8,718 bases of DNA from SIG701 sp045577175 (lineage in GTDB: Bacteria > Bacillota > Clostridia > Oscillospirales > CAG-272). Every line of letters begins with the position of its first letter. Positions within the stretch are counted from its first letter, which is position 1. Under the pieces are notes generated by a model. That model searched no databases and was not told the DNA's origin. It saw only the letters and a program-made list of their open reading frames with translations. The stretch is from NCBI GenBank assembly GCA_045577175.1, contig JAZNHT010000050.1, positions 1 to 8,718 on the forward strand. The letters are read 5' to 3'. Position numbers and translations under genes: made by a program. This document shows positions 6,272 to 8,718 of the stretch, piece by piece.

Positions 6272-6300
6272 TTGACTTTTCCGCCCGTTTCTTTTATAAT
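6272..6300 (+). promoter_or_regulatory. Strong sigma-A-type promoter of the transporter-lacI-type operon
   Basis: TTGACT (6272-6277), a 17-base spacer and a perfect TATAAT (6295-6300). Transcription should start near 6307, leaving a short leader of about 24 bases before the transporter ATG at 6331. The LacI-family gene has no promoter-sized gap of its own and should share this transcript. Confidence 0.8.
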
Positions 6301-6311
6301 GCTTCTGTAAT

Positions 6312-6321
6312 CTGTATACAG
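6312..6321. promoter_or_regulatory. Palindrome overlapping the transporter ribosome binding site
   Basis: CTGTATACAG is a perfect 10-bp palindrome a few bases downstream of the expected start of transcription. Its last two bases overlap the AGGAG ribosome binding site (6320-6324). The place suits a repressor operator, possibly for autoregulation by the LacI-family protein, but a chance 10-bp palindrome is possible. Confidence 0.3.
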
Positions 6322-6330
6322 GAGCCCCTT

Positions 6331-7614
6331 ATGGATAAATTTGACACCCCACAGTATAAGCGGTCGCGTGCCGCCTACATAACGCAGTGCACGGCGGAGT
6401 ATTTCATCAGCCTGCTCATTGCGGATGCGTATCTCGCGACACTGCTCTCGTCAATGGGCATTGACGATGCCTTGGTCGGCATTATTTCTTCCTTTGTGTC
6501 GCTGGCGTTTGTGTTCCAGCTCGCCACGATTCTGCTTGTGCGCGTGCGGCTGAGCACGAAAACGCTCGTTACGTTTTTTGAGACAGTCAGCGCGGTCTTT
6601 TTCCTGTTTATGTATCTGATCCCGTTTTTACCGATCGGCAAGACAGGTAAAACGGTACTCGCCATGCTCAGCATTCTCTTTGCGTATCTGGCGAAGTATC
6701 TGGTGCAGTCGCTTTTGTTCAAATGGGGCAGCTCGTTCGTTCATCCGGAAAAGCGCGCGCGCTTCTCCGCGACGAAGGAGATCATCTCCCTCTTTTTGGG
6801 TATGTTTTACACGGCAGGTGTCGGGTATGCCGTCGATCATTACGAAGCGGCAGGCAACCAAAGCGGTGCGTTCCTCTTTATCGCTGCGGCGATTCTTGCG
6901 CTCACCGTTTTGAATTTTCTCTCCCTCTACCTCATGCAGAGAGAGGACGCCTCGGAGCACGAGGGCGACCGTATGCCCCTCTCCGTCGTTCTCAAAAATA
7001 CGCTCGGACACAAGCCCTTCCGTAACGTAGTAATCCTCACGGTGCTTTATGACGTGGCACGGTACTTCACGATCGGCTTTATGGGCATCTACAAAACGAA
7101 GGATCTGATGCTGTCCGTCTTTCTCGTGCAGATCATCAACATCGCCGGCAGCTTCGCGCGCATGGCAGTCTCCCGCCCGATCGGGAAATATTCGGACAAG
7201 ACATCCTTTGCAAACGGATACTGCCTCGGTCTGGTACTGCTCGCCGGCGCGTTCTTTATCAATATTTTCACCACGCGCACGACGTGGTTTTTCGTGATTG
7301 TATATACGATCCTCTTCAATTGCAGCAGTGCGGGCACGAATCAGAACTCATTCAACATCGTCTACAGCTATGTCGACCGGAAAAACATCACGCAGGCGAT
7401 GTCCCTCCAGCGGTGCATCGGCGGTCTGTGCGGATTCGGCGCGTCCCTCCTCGGCGGCAAAATTCTTTCGCTGATCCAGGCAAACGGCAACCGCATCGGC
7501 GGCATCGCCGTCAACGCACAGCAGCTTCTCTCCGTAATCTCGTTTGCACTCACGCTTGCGGCGATCGTTTTTTTGAGAAAAACAATTGCAAAACAACCGA
7601 TTTTGAAACAGTAG
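6331..7614 (+). CDS. Major facilitator superfamily (MFS) transporter
   Basis: A 427-residue integral membrane protein with about twelve hydrophobic segments, roughly at 20-42, 48-70, 78-100, 106-130, 150-170, 178-202, 232-254, 260-280, 294-314, 317-336, 360-380 and 396-415. A charged loop (about 203-230) divides two six-helix halves, and PIGKYSDK (283-290) in the second half resembles the MFS inter-helix loop signature. This is the expected size and layout of an MFS secondary transporter in the cytoplasmic membrane. AGGAG lies six bases before the ATG. It is cotranscribed with the LacI-family gene and sits in a sugar-catabolism cluster with no ABC or PTS genes in view, so it is the best candidate for importing the substrate of the cytoplasmic enzymes. 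The substrate and direction of transport are inferred only. Confidence 0.9.
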   Translation: MDKFDTPQYKRSRAAYITQCTAEYFISLLIADAYLATLLSSMGIDDALVGIISSFVSLAFVFQLATILLVRVRLSTKTLVTFFETVSAVFFLFMYLIPFLPIGKTGKTVLAMLSILFAYLAKYLVQSLLFKWGSSFVHPEKRARFSATKEIISLFLGMFYTAGVGYAVDHYEAAGNQSGAFLFIAAAILALTVLNFLSLYLMQREDASEHEGDRMPLSVVLKNTLGHKPFRNVVILTVLYDVARYFTIGFMGIYKTKDLMLSVFLVQIINIAGSFARMAVSRPIGKYSDKTSFANGYCLGLVLLAGAFFINIFTTRTTWFFVIVYTILFNCSSAGTNQNSFNIVYSYVDRKNITQAMSLQRCIGGLCGFGASLLGGKILSLIQANGNRIGGIAVNAQQLLSVISFALTLAAIVFLRKTIAKQPILKQ

Positions 7615-7623
7615 GAGACAGCT

Positions 7624-8589
7624 ATGACAATGGAATCCCTTGCCCGCCTTGCGGGTGTCACGCGTTCCACCGTATCCAAAGCGTTCTCCGGCAGTTCGGA
7701 AATCTCCGATGAGACACGCGCTCGCATTTTTGCGCTGGCGCGGGAGCACGGAGTCTATGACAAATACTGCAAGCGCACCTCCAAAAAGCCGGTCATCGGC
7801 GTGATCTGCCCGGAATTTGAAGGCGGTCTGTATCCGCAGTGGCTCGTCTGGCTGCAAAAGGAAATCGCGGCACGGGGCGGCATCATGGTAGCGGCTGCGG
7901 ACGGATTCAGCGTACAAGGCTGTGAGGAGCTGCTCGCATATTTCACCGAATGTATGAAGCCGGACGGCATCATCGTTTGCCGCAGGCTGGACACAAAAAA
8001 GCTCGCCACCCCGATCGTGACGATCGGCGAAAGCGAGGGTATGGACTGCGTATGTGTCTCGAAAACGGCTGCGTTTGCGGAAGCAATCCGCCATCTGAAG
8101 GAGAACGGACATACGTCGATTGCGTGCCTGACGGAAAAGCGAACGGAGATTACCATGCAGCACTTTCTTCGCGCCATGGCGGAAAACGGACTGGCTGCCG
8201 ACGAGAAGCTGATTTTTGAAACCAACCTTCGCTTTGAGGAGGGCGGATACGACGCGATGGAAAAGCTGTTCGCCTCACAGATGCGTCCGTCTGCCGTATT
8301 CGCCGCGTACGATAACATGGCGTTCGGCGCAATGAAATGCATCACGGATCACGGATACTGCGTGCCTGAGGATTTCTCCGTAATTTCCATAGATGATGCC
8401 GTCACAAGCTCGTACATGAACGTACCGCTGACGTCAATCACCGTATACAACGAGGATCTTTGTCAGATCGTGGTGGACACGCTGTTTGACCGCATCCGCT
8501 TAGGCGACAGCACCCCACCGAAAAAAATCCGCGTATCCGGCACGCTGGTCCAGCGCGATTCCGTTGGAAAAGCACCGAAGAAATCATAA
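7624..8589 (+). CDS. LacI-family transcriptional regulator with an atypical hinge
   Basis: A 321-residue regulator. Residues 3-24 form the LacI-type helix-turn-helix (MESLARLAGVTRSTVSKAFSG begins at M3), followed by the third helix (about 29-43). Residues about 57-310 form the periplasmic-binding-protein-like sensor, with the family landmarks AAYDNMAFGAM (227-237), PEDFSVISIDD (248-258) and PLTSITVYN (268-276). The segment between the two (44-55, VYDKYCKRTSKK) lacks the usual PN-x-x-A-R-x-L hinge helix and looks about three residues short. The ATG at 7624 has AGGAG seven bases upstream and sits 9 bases after the transporter stop codon, so the pair is an operon. It probably represses or autoregulates this cluster in response to a sugar; the effector is unknown. 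Confidence 0.92.
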   Translation: MTMESLARLAGVTRSTVSKAFSGSSEISDETRARIFALAREHGVYDKYCKRTSKKPVIGVICPEFEGGLYPQWLVWLQKEIAARGGIMVAAADGFSVQGCEELLAYFTECMKPDGIIVCRRLDTKKLATPIVTIGESEGMDCVCVSKTAAFAEAIRHLKENGHTSIACLTEKRTEITMQHFLRAMAENGLAADEKLIFETNLRFEEGGYDAMEKLFASQMRPSAVFAAYDNMAFGAMKCITDHGYCVPEDFSVISIDDAVTSSYMNVPLTSITVYNEDLCQIVVDTLFDRIRLGDSTPPKKIRVSGTLVQRDSVGKAPKKS

Positions 8590-8610
8590 CCACCGGCTTA
8601 GCCGGTGGTT
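8588..8610 (+). terminator. Hairpin at the lacI-type stop codon
   Basis: AACCACCGGC (8588-8597) and GCCGGTGGTT (8601-8610) form a perfect 10-bp stem with a three-base loop. The left arm includes the last two bases of the TAA stop codon. Only a short T-run follows (TTT before GCTC), so it could be a terminator or the first hairpin of a structured element that continues to the right. Confidence 0.7.
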
Positions 8611-8718
8611 TGCTCAGCCCTATAAGGGCCTGTTACCGGCAGGGCTGAAAGCCCTCTGAAACATTTGACACTTGCAAACTCGCTCTACCGCCACACATGC
8701 AGCTACTTTGCTGTGACG
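8611..8718. other. Hairpin-rich gene-free tail, possible end of an IS200/IS605-type element
   Basis: No coding region is visible here. Several competing pairings are present: CAGCCCT (8615-8621) with AGGGCTG (8641-8647), GCCC (8617-8620) with GGGC (8626-8629), and AGGGCT (8641-8646) with AGCCCT (8650-8655) around a GAA loop. A TTGACA at 8665-8670 could be a -35 box, but I see no convincing -10 after it. Together with the hairpin at 8588-8610, the arrangement resembles the structured ends of IS200/IS605-family elements in Clostridia as I remember them. No transposase or TnpB sequence lies in the window, so this stays a suggestion. Confidence 0.3.

Noticed and set aside
7348..8163. 271-residue minus-strand open frame across the transporter and regulator genes
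   Set aside because: It is antisense to two well-supported genes and spans their junction; composition is that of a shadow frame.

Overview
The window reads as a bacterial chromosome segment, most likely from a gut- or rumen-type Clostridia (Bacillota). The support is indirect: strong AGGAG-type ribosome binding sites before nearly every gene, sigma-A-type promoters with TATAAT boxes, moderate GC, and a lipoprotein with a Glu-Thr-Glu-Pro spacer of the kind common in Clostridia. No rRNA, tRNA or other taxonomic marker is present, so this assignment is an inference.

Layout. (1) 6-956 (+) encodes a surface lipoprotein with a long acidic ETEP repeat and a C-terminal domain. It is followed by two hairpin terminators (997-1063) that separate it from the convergent gene. 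(2) 1070-5248 (-) holds three catabolic enzymes: a large cytoplasmic glycoside-hydrolase-like protein (1070-3217), a xylose-isomerase-like TIM-barrel protein (3379-4212) and a Gfo/Idh/MocA NAD(P)-dependent oxidoreductase (4226-5248). The last two form a tight operon that ends at a strong terminator (3350-3375). The hydrolase has its own near-consensus promoter (3280-3308) with dyad symmetries around it. (3) 5386-8589 (+) holds an AraC-family regulator divergent from the oxidoreductase, then an MFS transporter with its own excellent promoter (6272-6300), and a LacI-family regulator 9 bases after the transporter. (4) 8588-8718 holds a terminator hairpin abutting the lacI-type stop codon and a further hairpin-rich stretch without a gene. 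It resembles the structured ends of IS200/IS605-type elements, but this is not proven.

Working model (inference). The MFS protein imports a small glycoside or oligosaccharide, the hydrolase cleaves it in the cytoplasm, and the oxidoreductase and TIM-barrel protein oxidise, isomerise or cleave the released or intact sugar. The AraC and LacI regulators would sense the substrate or a product. The lipoprotein at the left edge is probably unrelated. The most novel element is the hydrolase: it has a recognisable Asp/Glu barrel active-site pattern and an odd inserted module, but I cannot assign it to a family with confidence.
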